Shown piece by piece: positions 52,306 to 62,080 of a stretch of 64,000 bases of DNA. The stretch is taken from the NCBI RefSeq assembly GCF_050717545.1, contig NZ_JBOITN010000008.1, forward strand, positions 62,001 through 126,000. The letters are read 5' to 3'. The DNA is from Clostridium_AD sp050717545 (GTDB taxonomy: Bacteria; Bacillota; Clostridia; Clostridiales; Clostridiaceae). The translations under genes were made by a program, and so were the position numbers. The notes below the pieces were generated by a model that saw only the letters and a program-made list of their open reading frames with translations, was not told the origin of the DNA and did no database searches. Numbering within the stretch: position 1 is the stretch's first letter; each line of letters opens with the position of its first letter.

Positions 52306-53136
52306 ATGGAAATTAGATATTCAAGTCATAATGAAGATGCAAAGTCGTACGATACTACTCAGCTTAGGAAACATTTTTTAATCAAGGATTTATTCGCATG
52401 CGGCGAAATAAAGATGGTTTATAGCCATATTGATAGAATAATAGTAATAGGTGTAGTGCCAACAGACAAAGCGCTTTCTTTAGAAGGAAGTAAAGCTTTG
52501 GGTTGTGATTATTTTCTGCAAAGACGTGAACTTGGAATTATTAATATTGGTGGAGCAGGCACAGTTACTTTAGATGGTGAAAAACATGAACTAGGAGCTA
52601 GGGACGGACTTTATGTTGGACTAGGAATCAAAGAAGTTAGTTTCACAAGTAAAGATGCTAAAAATCCAGCTAAATTTTACGTAAATAGTGCTACAGCACA
52701 TAGAAATTATCCTACAGTAGAAATTAGTTTAGAGCAAGCTAATAAGGTTCAAGCAGGTTCTGATGAAGAATGTAATAAAAGAGTAATAAACCAATATGTA
52801 CATCCAGCAGTTTGTAAAAGTTGTCAATTAGTTATGGGAATGACAATATTACAACCTGGTAGCGTATGGAATACTATGCCTTGCCATACTCATGATAGAC
52901 GTATGGAAGTATATTTATACTTCGATATGGATGAAAATAATGTTGTGTTCCACCTTATGGGAACTCCACAAGAGACAAGACATATTGTTATGAAAAATGA
53001 GCAAGCAGTTATCTCTCCAAGTTGGTCTATACATTCAGGAGTTGGAACTAAGAACTATACTTTCATTTGGGGTATGGTTGGCGAAAATCAAGAATTTACA
53101 GATATGGATCATGTATTAACTAAAGATATAAAATAA
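52306..53136 (+). CDS. kduI: 5-keto-4-deoxyuronate isomerase
   Basis: KduI converts 5-keto-4-deoxyuronate (from KdgF-opened unsaturated uronate) to 2,5-diketo-3-deoxygluconate; 276 residues of the double cupin fold. The zinc site is in MPCHTHDRRMEVYLYF, preceded by the family motif GGAGTVTLDGE. RBS TAGGAGG. It needs KduD to reach KDG, and no kduD was found here. Ends in a 19-bp terminator. Confidence 0.96.
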   Translation: MEIRYSSHNEDAKSYDTTQLRKHFLIKDLFACGEIKMVYSHIDRIIVIGVVPTDKALSLEGSKALGCDYFLQRRELGIINIGGAGTVTLDGEKHELGARDGLYVGLGIKEVSFTSKDAKNPAKFYVNSATAHRNYPTVEISLEQANKVQAGSDEECNKRVINQYVHPAVCKSCQLVMGMTILQPGSVWNTMPCHTHDRRMEVYLYFDMDENNVVFHLMGTPQETRHIVMKNEQAVISPSWSIHSGVGTKNYTFIWGMVGENQEFTDMDHVLTKDIK

Positions 53137-53159
53137 TCTTTAAGTGTAAATCTATAAAT

Positions 53160-53220
53160 AAACGTAAAAAGAGAAGAAATTAAATTTTTCTTCTCTTTTT
53201 ACGTTTTGTATTTTTTTGTA
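53160..53220 (+). terminator. Terminator after kduI
   Basis: A perfect 19-bp stem (53161-53179 with 53187-53205; core AAAAAGAGAAGAAA with its complement), T-rich afterwards. Confidence 0.9.
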
Positions 53221-53299
53221 ATAATAGATTTAAGATAGCGTTAAATATTTCATTGTAATAGATTTATCACAACCTATGCTATATGTAGCACTAAATTTA

Positions 53300-53416
53300 T
53301 TAAAAGGTTAGTTATGTTGCAAAAGTGTAGTACCTTTTTAATGAAATGTATATATGATTTATTATATGTACAATTTACAAAGTAAACGTTTTAAACTATC
53401 CTATACTCAGATGTTA
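53300..53416. repeat. Duplicated regulatory module, copy A (before the GH30 gene)
   Basis: A 117-bp block that recurs at 54852-54969 with about 16 differences by hand alignment. The best-conserved parts are TTAAAAGGTTAGTTAT at the left, AATGAAATGTATA in the middle, ATTTACAAAGTAAACGTTTTA (an AAACGTTT palindrome, 53373-53392 in part) and CAGATGTTA at the right. An inverted repeat AAAAGT...ACTTTT is clear in copy B. TATACT at 53402-53407 may be the -10; there is no good -35 at 17 bp, which suggests activator dependence. Confidence 0.85.
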
Positions 53417-53453
53417 TACAGAATTAATAAAGAATTAATAGAGGAGGGGAAAA

Positions 53454-54800
53454 ATGGATAAAATCTCTATAGATGTATGGGCAACAACAATAGATCAAAA
53501 AAAATTACTGGAAAAGCAAGAGAAAATAAATTTTAAAGAAAATGGTGAAAAACAAGAGTATACAATTAATATTGATGAAAATAAGACATATCAACAGATG
53601 GATGGGTTTGGCGCATCATTAACAGATGCATCAGCTTGGTTAATACATAATAAGCTTAGTGAAGAGAACCGCATGAAACTAATGCATCAGCTCTTTAACA
53701 AGAATAAAGGTATAGGTATGTCTTTTCTACGTCAACCAATTGGGGCGAGTGATTATGCATTAGATGTTTACAGCTATGATGATGTGGGAAAGGGAGAAAC
53801 AGATTTTAATTTAGATGAATTTTCTATAGACCACGATAAAGGATATATTATCCCTCTCATTAAGGAAGCTATGGATATAAATAAGGATATTAAAATAATG
53901 GCTACTCCATGGAGTCCGCCAGGTTGGATGAAAACATCAGATAATTTGATAGGTGGGATTCTTAAATTAGATTGTTATGATTCCTATGCTCAATATTTCA
54001 CAAGATTTATACAAGAGTATAAAAAACAAGGTATCATAATTTATGCTATATCACCACAGAATGAGCCACTTTTTAACCCGGAAAAATATCCAGGTATGAT
54101 TATGAAACCGGAAGAACAGCTGAATTTTATAAAAAATAATCTTGGGCCAGCCTTTAAAATAAATGGTATAGATACAAAAATTATGTGCTATGATCACAAT
54201 TGGGATATGGAGTCTTATCCTCTTTTAATTTTTAGTGATGTTGAGGCAAGCAAGTTTATTGCAGGTTCAGCATGGCATTACTATAATGGTTCTCATGAAG
54301 CTATGTCTAAAGTTCATAATAAATACCATGGTAAAGATATTTGGTTTACAGAAGGGTCAGGAGGAGAATGGATTCCACCTGTTCATGATGCATTCTTAGA
54401 TCAGATGAAACATATTATAAGAATTCCAAGAAATTGGTCTAAATCTATTGTGTGGTGGAATATAGCTCTTGATGATGAGAATGGACCAAGCTTGTTGGAG
54501 AATAGTACTTGTCGCGGAATTGTATCAATTAATCAAAATACTGGTAATATTAAATATAACCTTGATTACTATACTATGGGTCATATAAGTAAATTTGTAG
54601 TGCCTGGTGCATATAGAATAGATTCAAATACCTATGAGGATGATATTGAAAATGTTGCGTTTAAAAATCCGGACGACACTAAAGTATTAATAATATCAAA
54701 TAGAAAAAAAGAGGATAAGCTAATAAAAGTAGAAGTTAATTCAAAATCATTTGAATATTTAATAACAGGAGAAAGTGCAGTGACTTTTGTATGGAAGTAA
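53454..54800 (+). CDS. Glycoside hydrolase family 30 (glucosylceramidase-like)
   Basis: TIM-barrel plus beta-domain glycosidase of 448 residues. FGASLTDASAW near residue 53 and the MATPWSPPGWMK segment (about 160) are GH30 features; the acid/base is E204 in SPQNEP, the nucleophile E300 in FTEGSGG. No signal peptide, so it acts on imported oligosaccharides. GH30 members cleave beta-glucosyl, beta-1,6-glucan, xylan or fucosyl substrates, and the exact one cannot be told. It follows copy A of a regulatory block shared with the transporter operon 200 bp downstream. RBS GAGGAGGGG. Confidence 0.92.
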   Translation: MDKISIDVWATTIDQKKLLEKQEKINFKENGEKQEYTINIDENKTYQQMDGFGASLTDASAWLIHNKLSEENRMKLMHQLFNKNKGIGMSFLRQPIGASDYALDVYSYDDVGKGETDFNLDEFSIDHDKGYIIPLIKEAMDINKDIKIMATPWSPPGWMKTSDNLIGGILKLDCYDSYAQYFTRFIQEYKKQGIIIYAISPQNEPLFNPEKYPGMIMKPEEQLNFIKNNLGPAFKINGIDTKIMCYDHNWDMESYPLLIFSDVEASKFIAGSAWHYYNGSHEAMSKVHNKYHGKDIWFTEGSGGEWIPPVHDAFLDQMKHIIRIPRNWSKSIVWWNIALDDENGPSLLENSTCRGIVSINQNTGNIKYNLDYYTMGHISKFVVPGAYRIDSNTYEDDIENVAFKNPDDTKVLIISNRKKEDKLIKVEVNSKSFEYLITGESAVTFVWK

Positions 54801-54851
54801 AACAATATTATCTATATTCCTCTTATTTATGAGAAAATAGTATTGAATTCG

Positions 54852-54969
54852 TTAAAAGGTTAGTTATATTGGAAAAGTGCAGTACTTTTTCAATGAAATG
54901 TATAGGTGATTTAACATAAGTATAATTTACAAAGTAAACGTTTTACAGTATCGTTATAGTCAGATGTTA
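54852..54969. repeat. Duplicated regulatory module, copy B (before the ABC importer operon)
   Basis: 118 bp, about 86 percent identical to 53300-53416 by hand alignment, ending 42 bp before the lplB-like gene. It retains the left block, AATGAAATGTATA, the AAACGTTT operator-like palindrome and the CAGATGTTA end; TATAGT at 54955-54960 occupies the place of TATACT in copy A. AAAAGT and ACTTTT form an inverted repeat here. Confidence 0.85.
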
Positions 54970-55011
54970 GCTAATTCGTTTAAAGAATAATTAGTTCAGG
55001 AGGAATAAAAT

Positions 55012-55992
55012 ATGAGTGATATTAATGTAGAACCCTCTATAAGTATTAAGTTTAAAAAAATAAAGAAGAAAGGTAGATTTATTAAAGACTTTAAAAAACA
55101 TAAAACTCTTTATTTAATGATTCTTCCTGTAATATGTATGTCTATAGTATTTGCGTACCTGCCAATGATTGGTATATATTTTGCATTTACAAAATTCAAT
55201 TTTCGTGGAGGATTATTTGGAAGTGATTTTGTTGGACTCCAGAATTTTAAGTTTTTATTCCAGGGAGGGACTCAAGGTATTGTATGGACTTTAACAAAAA
55301 ATACTGTGCTGTATAATTTAGCTTTTATATTTGTAGGAAATTCTCTTCAAATTATTACAGCGGTTATACTAAGCGAGCTATCAGGAAAATTATACAAAAA
55401 ATTTGCTCAATCAGTAATGTTTTTACCATTTTTCATATCATTTGTATTGGTTGGAGTTTTTGCATATAATCTATTCAATTTTGAATTCGGAGCCATTAAT
55501 GGATTATTGAAGAGTTTTGGAAAAGAACCCTTAAACTTTTATGGAATGCCAGGTATTTGGAAATATATCCTTGTATTTTTCAATGTATGGAAGGGATTGG
55601 GGTATGGTACTGTTATATATTTAGCTGCGATTATGGGAATTGACAGAGAGATATATGAAGCTGCGGACATTGATGGTTGCAACATATTTCAAAAGATAAA
55701 ATTTTTAACATTGCCATTATTAAAGCCAACCTTTGTTATGTTGTTATTGTTTAGCTTAGGTGGAATATTACGTGGACAATTTGATTTATTCTATCAGGTT
55801 ATTGGGAATAATGGGGTATTATTTAAAGCTACTGATATTATAGATACTTATGTTTACAGGTCACTGACTGTTAATTTTGATATTGGAATGGGAACTGCGT
55901 CAGGGTTATATCAGTCATTTGTCGGGCTTATAATTATCCTTTCTTTCAATTTTGTTGTTAAAAAGATAAATGAAGACTATGCGCTATTTTAG
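55012..55992 (+). CDS. ABC sugar importer permease, LplB type
   Basis: Membrane permease of 326 residues with six hydrophobic segments. The EAA loop, which contacts the ATPase, reads EIYEAADIDGCNIFQKIKFLTLP near residue 205. The CUT1-LplB/YteP class imports oligosaccharides such as rhamnogalacturonan fragments in Bacillus. RBS CAGGAGG. First gene of permease-permease-binding protein; no ATPase is encoded here, so a shared MsmX-like ATPase is needed. Confidence 0.93.
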   Translation: MSDINVEPSISIKFKKIKKKGRFIKDFKKHKTLYLMILPVICMSIVFAYLPMIGIYFAFTKFNFRGGLFGSDFVGLQNFKFLFQGGTQGIVWTLTKNTVLYNLAFIFVGNSLQIITAVILSELSGKLYKKFAQSVMFLPFFISFVLVGVFAYNLFNFEFGAINGLLKSFGKEPLNFYGMPGIWKYILVFFNVWKGLGYGTVIYLAAIMGIDREIYEAADIDGCNIFQKIKFLTLPLLKPTFVMLLLFSLGGILRGQFDLFYQVIGNNGVLFKATDIIDTYVYRSLTVNFDIGMGTASGLYQSFVGLIIILSFNFVVKKINEDYALF

Positions 55993-56013
55993 CTAAAAAG
56001 GGGGGAGAAAGAA

Positions 56014-56913
56014 ATGGTAAAGAGTAAAATCAAAAAGGTTAGTACTGATATAATAGCATTTAATATTGTTGGTTATATAATAATAACAATAATTATGTTA
56101 CTATGCCTCATACCATTTTTACTTATTGTGTCCGGTTCCTTTACATCAGATGAGGCTATATCAAAGTTTGGATTCTCATTGATACCAAAAGAATTTTCAC
56201 TTGCAGCTTATAAAATGCTTTTTTCATTTCCAGAGCAAATACTTAGAGCATATGGCGTAAGTATACTAGTAACAGTTTCTGGAACCGTTACAGGACTAAT
56301 TCTCATGTCCATGGCAGGTTATGTACTCATGAGAAGAGATTTTGAGGCAAGAAATAAAATAGCTTTTTTCTTATACTTTACAACACTTTTTAGTGGGGGA
56401 TTAATTCCTTGGTATATGCTTATAAGTAAATATTTAAATATGCAGGATATGTATTCAGCACTTATTATACCAGAGCTTGTGGGAGTGTTTAATATATTAC
56501 TATTTAGAAATTTTATGAAGTCTATACCAGACTCATTAATAGAATCTGCGAAGATAGATGGTGCTGGAGATTTTCTAATATACTGGAAAATGATGCTTCC
56601 ACTATCAAAACCAGTAATAGCAACTGTTGGTCTTTTCGTTGCTTTAAGTTATTGGAACAATTGGTTTATGGCATCACTTTTTATAAAAAATGCTAATAAA
56701 TATCCGCTGCAATATTTATTATATAAAACACTTCAAAGTGCTCAATTTCTAAATGCATCGCAGGCATCGCAATACGTTGTGTCCACTAATGTGCCAACTG
56801 AATCTTTAAAAATGGCAACAGCGGTTGTAGCAACTGGACCAATAATTTTGTTATATCCATTTGTTCAAAAGTTTTTCGTAAAAGGAATAACAATTGGTGC
56901 AGTCAAAGGATAA
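56014..56913 (+). CDS. ABC sugar importer permease, LplC/YtcP type
   Basis: Second permease subunit, 299 residues, six hydrophobic segments. The EAA loop is SLIESAKIDGAGDFLIYWKMMLPLSKP, broken here as ESAKIDGAGDF and MLPLSKP, near residue 185. The gene lies 21 bp after the first permease, with GGGGGGAG as ribosome site. It is paired with the LplB-type permease as a heterodimer by family knowledge. Confidence 0.93.
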   Translation: MVKSKIKKVSTDIIAFNIVGYIIITIIMLLCLIPFLLIVSGSFTSDEAISKFGFSLIPKEFSLAAYKMLFSFPEQILRAYGVSILVTVSGTVTGLILMSMAGYVLMRRDFEARNKIAFFLYFTTLFSGGLIPWYMLISKYLNMQDMYSALIIPELVGVFNILLFRNFMKSIPDSLIESAKIDGAGDFLIYWKMMLPLSKPVIATVGLFVALSYWNNWFMASLFIKNANKYPLQYLLYKTLQSAQFLNASQASQYVVSTNVPTESLKMATAVVATGPIILLYPFVQKFFVKGITIGAVKG

Positions 56914-57001
56914 TAGTTATTTAAAAGTTTAAACATAATATGAAAATATTATTTAATATAATTCCAATTTAATAAAACAAATTATATGAGGGGGAAATAC
57001 C

Positions 57002-58552
57002 ATGAAAAAATTAAAAAAATTTATTTCTTGTATTACCATACTGTCACTTGTAGCTAGTTTGACTGTAGGATGCGGGGCAAAGAAAGATGATGTTAGTACA
57101 GGTGCAGGCGCTGCTAAAACAGATGCAACCAATAAGTTAGACACAAGTAAAAGTGTTGAACTAAATTTGTACCTTATGGGAGATGCAGCTAAAGATAATG
57201 CTGTTATAATGGCTAAATTAAATGAACTTACTAAAAAAGATTTAAATTGCACAGTAAAAGCGACTTATTCAACTTGGACAGACTTTCAAACTAAATATAA
57301 TTTAATGCTTACTTCGGGTCAAAATATGGACCTTGTGTATTCCGCAAGTTGGCTTACCTATGCAACATATGCAAAAAAAGGTGCTTTTTTAGATCTTACA
57401 AATTTAATTCCTAAATATGCTCCAATATTAAATTCCAAAATATCAAAGGAGAGCTGGGAGGGTGTTAAAGTTGATGATAAGATTTATGCAGTACCGAATC
57501 AAAATCCAGAATATGTGCAAAATGCATTCATATATAGAGAAGATTTGAGGCTCAAATATAATTTGCCTGAAATTAGTTCTGTGGATACTATTGAGCAGTA
57601 TCTAACTGCCATTAAAAAGAATGAGAAAGGTATTATGCCTACAAATGATGTAGGGGCAGCAGCTTATGATAACATGTTCTTGTATACAACACCTTATGAA
57701 TTAGTTGATGATCCCTCAGGAAAGAATCTTGTAATGGATCCTAAGAGTCCTCATAAGTTGCTTGAAACTGTAAACACACCTGAATTCAAACCATTCGTTG
57801 AAAAAATGAAATTATGGGCAGATCTAGGATTCTGGTCAAAGAGTGCACTTTCAAGCACTGAAGACGGTGTAGTATCAGTGGAAACTGGAAAAGCAGCAGC
57901 TTCCTTTAATTCGACTTTACCAAAAGCAAAAGGCGAAGTTGAAAAAATAGAAAAAGCACATCCAGATTGGAAAATAGGAGTTTTTGAATATAACAGAATA
58001 CAAAATAAAGTTCATGGATCATCCGCAACTCAGAACTTGACAGTAATACCTACAATATCTCAAAATCCAGAAAGAGCATTGGCATTAATAGATAAACTTC
58101 AGAATGACAAAGAATATTATGATTTAATGCAATATGGAATAAAAGATTTAACTTACAATTTGACAGCTGATGGAAGGTTAGATTATAGTAAGATAGATAC
58201 TGCTAATCATACAGCACCTTCAAGTTGGGCATGGACAAATAAAGAACTTGCTAAAGCTCAGGTTGGAGTATGGAGTGACTGGGAAAACCGTATGGCAGCT
58301 AATGAAAAATTAGCTACTCTAAATGTATTAGATGCATTTGTACTTGATACAAATGCCATTCAGAGTCAATATGCTGCAGTTAATCAGGTAAAAAATCAAT
58401 ATGGTAATCCACTAATGGCTGGACTTGTAAAGGATGTAGATAAGTCATATGAGACATTTAAAGGCCAATTAAAGGCAGCTGGGTTTGAGAATTATCGTGA
58501 TAATATTCAAAAACAACTTGATGAATATTTAAATAAGAAAGGAATAAAATAA
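57002..58552 (+). CDS. ABC importer solute-binding lipoprotein, LplA type
   Basis: Large oligosaccharide-binding protein of 516 residues with a lipoprotein signal, lipobox TVGC (C24). The size and the TKYNLMLTSGQNMDLVYSAS segment, here noted by TSGQNMDLVY near residue 100, are typical of LplA/YtcQ (family 1 extracellular binding proteins). It delivers oligosaccharide to the two permeases encoded just upstream. RBS GAGGGGG. A hairpin of 16 bp (58601-58644) follows. Confidence 0.92.
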   Translation: MKKLKKFISCITILSLVASLTVGCGAKKDDVSTGAGAAKTDATNKLDTSKSVELNLYLMGDAAKDNAVIMAKLNELTKKDLNCTVKATYSTWTDFQTKYNLMLTSGQNMDLVYSASWLTYATYAKKGAFLDLTNLIPKYAPILNSKISKESWEGVKVDDKIYAVPNQNPEYVQNAFIYREDLRLKYNLPEISSVDTIEQYLTAIKKNEKGIMPTNDVGAAAYDNMFLYTTPYELVDDPSGKNLVMDPKSPHKLLETVNTPEFKPFVEKMKLWADLGFWSKSALSSTEDGVVSVETGKAAASFNSTLPKAKGEVEKIEKAHPDWKIGVFEYNRIQNKVHGSSATQNLTVIPTISQNPERALALIDKLQNDKEYYDLMQYGIKDLTYNLTADGRLDYSKIDTANHTAPSSWAWTNKELAKAQVGVWSDWENRMAANEKLATLNVLDAFVLDTNAIQSQYAAVNQVKNQYGNPLMAGLVKDVDKSYETFKGQLKAAGFENYRDNIQKQLDEYLNKKGIK

Positions 58553-58600
58553 ATAACTGACTTAATATGTTATAATCATGTTAAAGCTTAAATAAAAATT

Positions 58601-58644
58601 AGCTGGTGAAAATAATGGGTGTTTACTTATTATTTTTATCAGCT
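58601..58644 (+). terminator. Hairpin after the importer operon
   Basis: AGCTGGTGAAAATAAT (58601-58616) pairs with ATTATTTTTATCAGCT (58629-58644) with two G-U pairs. The T-run is inside the stem rather than after it, so termination is uncertain. Confidence 0.45.
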
Positions 58645-58722
58645 ATTAATTAGTATATTTGATTAAAATTATTAAGAGTTATAAATCAGCAATTAAAGTA
58701 GGATAACTACTTATTTTGTGGG

Positions 58723-60951
58723 TTGGGGGTGAATATTATAATTAAGCATAAAGTTAAAAATAAGTTATATTTGAGAATGTTAATAATGCTTATATCAACT
58801 ATAGAGATAGCAATTTTGCTTGTTTCATGTTTATTATTTTTTAATATGAAAAAAAATATGTTGAATCAACTTTATGTAATATATGTTGAAGATATAAAAA
58901 AGTCAATAAAAGATACTCAGTCGACTATTGATATGATACGTAGTACAAGTATACAGCTAAAATATGATTATTATATTAAACTTTTGTGCAGTTATAATGA
59001 ACCAGATGCCACTCAATACATACCAGCTTTGCAGCAAATGACTAATTATAGAAGAGCTGTAAACGATATAAATTCCATATTCATTTACAATTCTGATACA
59101 TTTTATATAAGTGATGAGTCAGCACCAAATCTTATTGTGCCAAAGAATGAGTTATTAGATAAGGGTATAATATCCATCGTTGAAGATTATAAGTTGTATA
59201 ATACATTTACACCTATTCCAAGAGAAGTACCAAATCTTAAGACTGGTAAAAAAGCTGATGGATATACTTTTTTATTATATGATAAAGTTTTACTTGGACC
59301 TAATAGTATAGTCATAATAAATTTGAAGGATGCTTGGTTAAAAAGAACACTCCAGCAAATGAAGCAAGTAGGAAGTGTAAAAAATCTAATAATTGACAAT
59401 AAGGGAAGCGTGGTTGCAAGCGATGGGAAAGAAAAATTTTTAAGTGTGTTAAGCGACCCATATATTCAAAAAGTTGTAGCTGAACCAAACACTAGTGGAT
59501 CCATAGTAGATGATGTTAATGGAAATAAATGCCTAATTACTTATACAAAGATATCATCTTTAAAATGGAATTATATATCTGTTATACCATATAAAATTAT
59601 TAATAAAAGTATCTCAGGTATACTTATAAGAGTTATAACAATTTGCAGCGTAATATTGCTTTTAGGTATTGGTGCAGCTATTTATTTATCACGTAGATTA
59701 TATGACCCTGTAGAGAATCTGCTAAATAGATTAACGTTATATGAGTCGCAGCAACATGATATAGAAGATGAAAATAGGAAGAAATTTTTAATAAACTTTA
59801 TTTGTCACAGTAAACAAATGGAGGAATCGTTTATTAAAAAGGGTTTTGATGAGTATGATATAAGCATTTCACTAGAATCAACATATACTTTAATTCTGGT
59901 GCAAATCGATAAGTGGAATATAATTTCTAAAAATATAAAGGATAAGGATTTAATAGAATTTGCAATATCTAATATAACTAAAGACACATTACGACCTCAA
60001 TATATAACTGAAATAATTTATATATCTGAAGATCAGATGCTGTTTTTAGTAGATACAGGCAAAAATGATTATTACAACAATGCTAGCATAACTAAAGAAG
60101 TAACCGAAATTCAAAGGTTAATAAATAATTATTTTCACATTTCAGTGTCCATGACAATTAGCGAAAAAATTGTTCGATTTAAGGATTTAGAAAATACACT
60201 ATCCATGTTAAAAGAGGGTTCTAAAAATAGGTTTTTCTATGGGCAAGGTTGCGTAATATTTTATGATGATATAAAAAAAAGAAGTAAAACAAAATATGCT
60301 TATCAAGTACACAAAGATAGAGAAATTATATCATCGCTAATAACAGGAAAAAGTGAAAAAGCAAAAGATATGTATTTAGAAGTAGTTAATGAATTGAAGA
60401 AAAGTACCTATGCGGCTTTTCAAATTTATACGACGTTTTTATTTTGGGAAATAAGTGAAGCCATCAAAAATGTAAAAGTTTCACCAAATAATAATTTATC
60501 AGAAAAGTTAGGCGCTTTTACATCAGAAATGGGAAGTATTGAAACATTAGATATGTTTAATGAAGTAGTGTTTCATTTGTTTGATACAATTAATGAAAGT
60601 TTTAAAAGCGTGAGCTCACTCAAGTATGAGAATATGACTAAGGATATAATCACAATTATTAATACAAAATACAATGATGTTAATTTATCTGTTGAAGGTA
60701 TTTCTAATAATATAGGTTTTACTGCAACTTATATAACTAAAATTTTTAAGCAGTATACAGGAAAAACTATAATAGAATATATAAACGAAGAACGTATAGA
60801 GATGGCAAAAAAGCTATTAATAGAAACTAAAGACAATGTTTCTGTTATCTCTGGGAAGTGTGGGTTTACAAGTGAAACTTATTTTTATAGAGCATTCAAG
60901 AAAACAGTTGGCACTACTCCTAACCTATATAGATGCACTAGTGGTACGTAA
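58723..60951 (+). CDS. Membrane-bound AraC-family sensor-regulator
   Basis: A 742-residue one-component regulator. N-terminal membrane helix (about 14-36), extracellular Cache-like sensor domain (about 40-290), second membrane helix (about 295-325; ICSVILLLGIGAAIYLSRR), a cytoplasmic linker and a C-terminal AraC HTH pair (LSVEGISNNIGFTATYITKIF and VISGKCGFTSETYFYRAF). This type controls adjacent oligosaccharide uptake genes. The start is uncertain by a few codons: TTG 58723 or GTG 58729, near GGGGGTG. It is the likely activator of the two duplicated promoter blocks. Confidence 0.9.
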   Translation: MGVNIIIKHKVKNKLYLRMLIMLISTIEIAILLVSCLLFFNMKKNMLNQLYVIYVEDIKKSIKDTQSTIDMIRSTSIQLKYDYYIKLLCSYNEPDATQYIPALQQMTNYRRAVNDINSIFIYNSDTFYISDESAPNLIVPKNELLDKGIISIVEDYKLYNTFTPIPREVPNLKTGKKADGYTFLLYDKVLLGPNSIVIINLKDAWLKRTLQQMKQVGSVKNLIIDNKGSVVASDGKEKFLSVLSDPYIQKVVAEPNTSGSIVDDVNGNKCLITYTKISSLKWNYISVIPYKIINKSISGILIRVITICSVILLLGIGAAIYLSRRLYDPVENLLNRLTLYESQQHDIEDENRKKFLINFICHSKQMEESFIKKGFDEYDISISLESTYTLILVQIDKWNIISKNIKDKDLIEFAISNITKDTLRPQYITEIIYISEDQMLFLVDTGKNDYYNNASITKEVTEIQRLINNYFHISVSMTISEKIVRFKDLENTLSMLKEGSKNRFFYGQGCVIFYDDIKKRSKTKYAYQVHKDREIISSLITGKSEKAKDMYLEVVNELKKSTYAAFQIYTTFLFWEISEAIKNVKVSPNNNLSEKLGAFTSEMGSIETLDMFNEVVFHLFDTINESFKSVSSLKYENMTKDIITIINTKYNDVNLSVEGISNNIGFTATYITKIFKQYTGKTIIEYINEERIEMAKKLLIETKDNVSVISGKCGFTSETYFYRAFKKTVGTTPNLYRCTSGT

Positions 60952-61087
60952 TTTATTACACCCATATGATTTTATTGAAACATGGATTAAAATATGTGTG
61001 CATTAAGAATAAGTATTATACTGATGGTGAATTGATAATGAAATAGTAAGTAGAAATTAAAACAAATAATCACATGGAGGTTACAAA

Positions 61088-62080
61088 ATGTTAGATTTGC
61101 TTAAACCACTAGAAAATTGTAAATTGACTCTAAACAACAGGTTGGTTATGCCACCAATGGCTACATCAAAGTCTGAGGAAGATGGAAAGGTAAGTAAGGG
61201 TATATTAGAGTATTATGATGAAAAATCGAGAGGTGGATTTATATCACTTATTATTATAGAACATAGTTTTATAACAATTAAGGGAAAGGCTAGTGATAGA
61301 CAGCTCTGCGTTGCAGATGATAGTATGGTGAAAGGGTTAAAAGAACTTGCTGCTGTTATTCATAAAAACGGATCTAAAACAGTAATGCAAATTAATCATG
61401 CCGGAAGTGCAGCAAATGAAAAGGTTACAGGACACGCGCCCGTTGGACCATCGGCTATTGCAAATCCACGTTTAGGTAAGGTTCCAAGTGAACTTACAAT
61501 AGAAGAAATTAAAGTTATAATTTCAGAATTTGCAAGCGCAGCAAGGAGAACAAAGGAAGCTGGGTTTGATGGGGTAGAAATTCATTCTGCTCATGGATAT
61601 CTCCTAAATCAATTTTTCTCACCACTTACTAATAAAAGAGAAGATGAGTATGGTGGAGAAATAGCTGGGAGAATAAAAATTCATTTAGAGATTATCAAGG
61701 CAGTACGTGAGATAGTTGGTAATGATTTTCCAATTCTTTTAAGGCTAGGTGGTTGTGATTATATAGAGGGTGGAACTACTATTGAAGATAGTATGATTGC
61801 ATCAATAGCTTTTGAAAAAGTAGGAGTAGACATGCTTGATATTTCTGGAGGATTTTGCGGATATACTATTCCAGGTAATACTAGTCAAGGATATTTTGCA
61901 CCGATAACTTTGGCTATTAAGGAAGTTACGAAAATCCCAGTTTTACTTGCAGGAGGAATTACGCAGGTCGGCGCTGCGCAAAAACTCCTAGCGGATGGAA
62001 AAGCTGATCTAATTGGAGTAGCTAGGGCTATATATAAGGATTCAAAATGGGCTGAAAATGCAATTAAAAGTATTGAGTAA
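61088..62080 (+). CDS. NADH:flavin oxidoreductase, Old Yellow Enzyme family
   Basis: FMN-dependent TIM-barrel ene-reductase of 330 residues. The N-terminal NRLVMPPMATSK, the substrate-binding NHAGSAA, DGVEIHSAHGYLLNQFFSP and the late LLAGGITQ are signatures. It lacks the C-terminal FAD/NAD domains and iron-sulfur cysteines of enoate reductase or BaiCD, so it is the short form (YqjM-like). Substrate unknown. RBS CATGGAGG. Separate from the sugar operon by 136 bp. Confidence 0.92.
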   Translation: MLDLLKPLENCKLTLNNRLVMPPMATSKSEEDGKVSKGILEYYDEKSRGGFISLIIIEHSFITIKGKASDRQLCVADDSMVKGLKELAAVIHKNGSKTVMQINHAGSAANEKVTGHAPVGPSAIANPRLGKVPSELTIEEIKVIISEFASAARRTKEAGFDGVEIHSAHGYLLNQFFSPLTNKREDEYGGEIAGRIKIHLEIIKAVREIVGNDFPILLRLGGCDYIEGGTTIEDSMIASIAFEKVGVDMLDISGGFCGYTIPGNTSQGYFAPITLAIKEVTKIPVLLAGGITQVGAAQKLLADGKADLIGVARAIYKDSKWAENAIKSIE

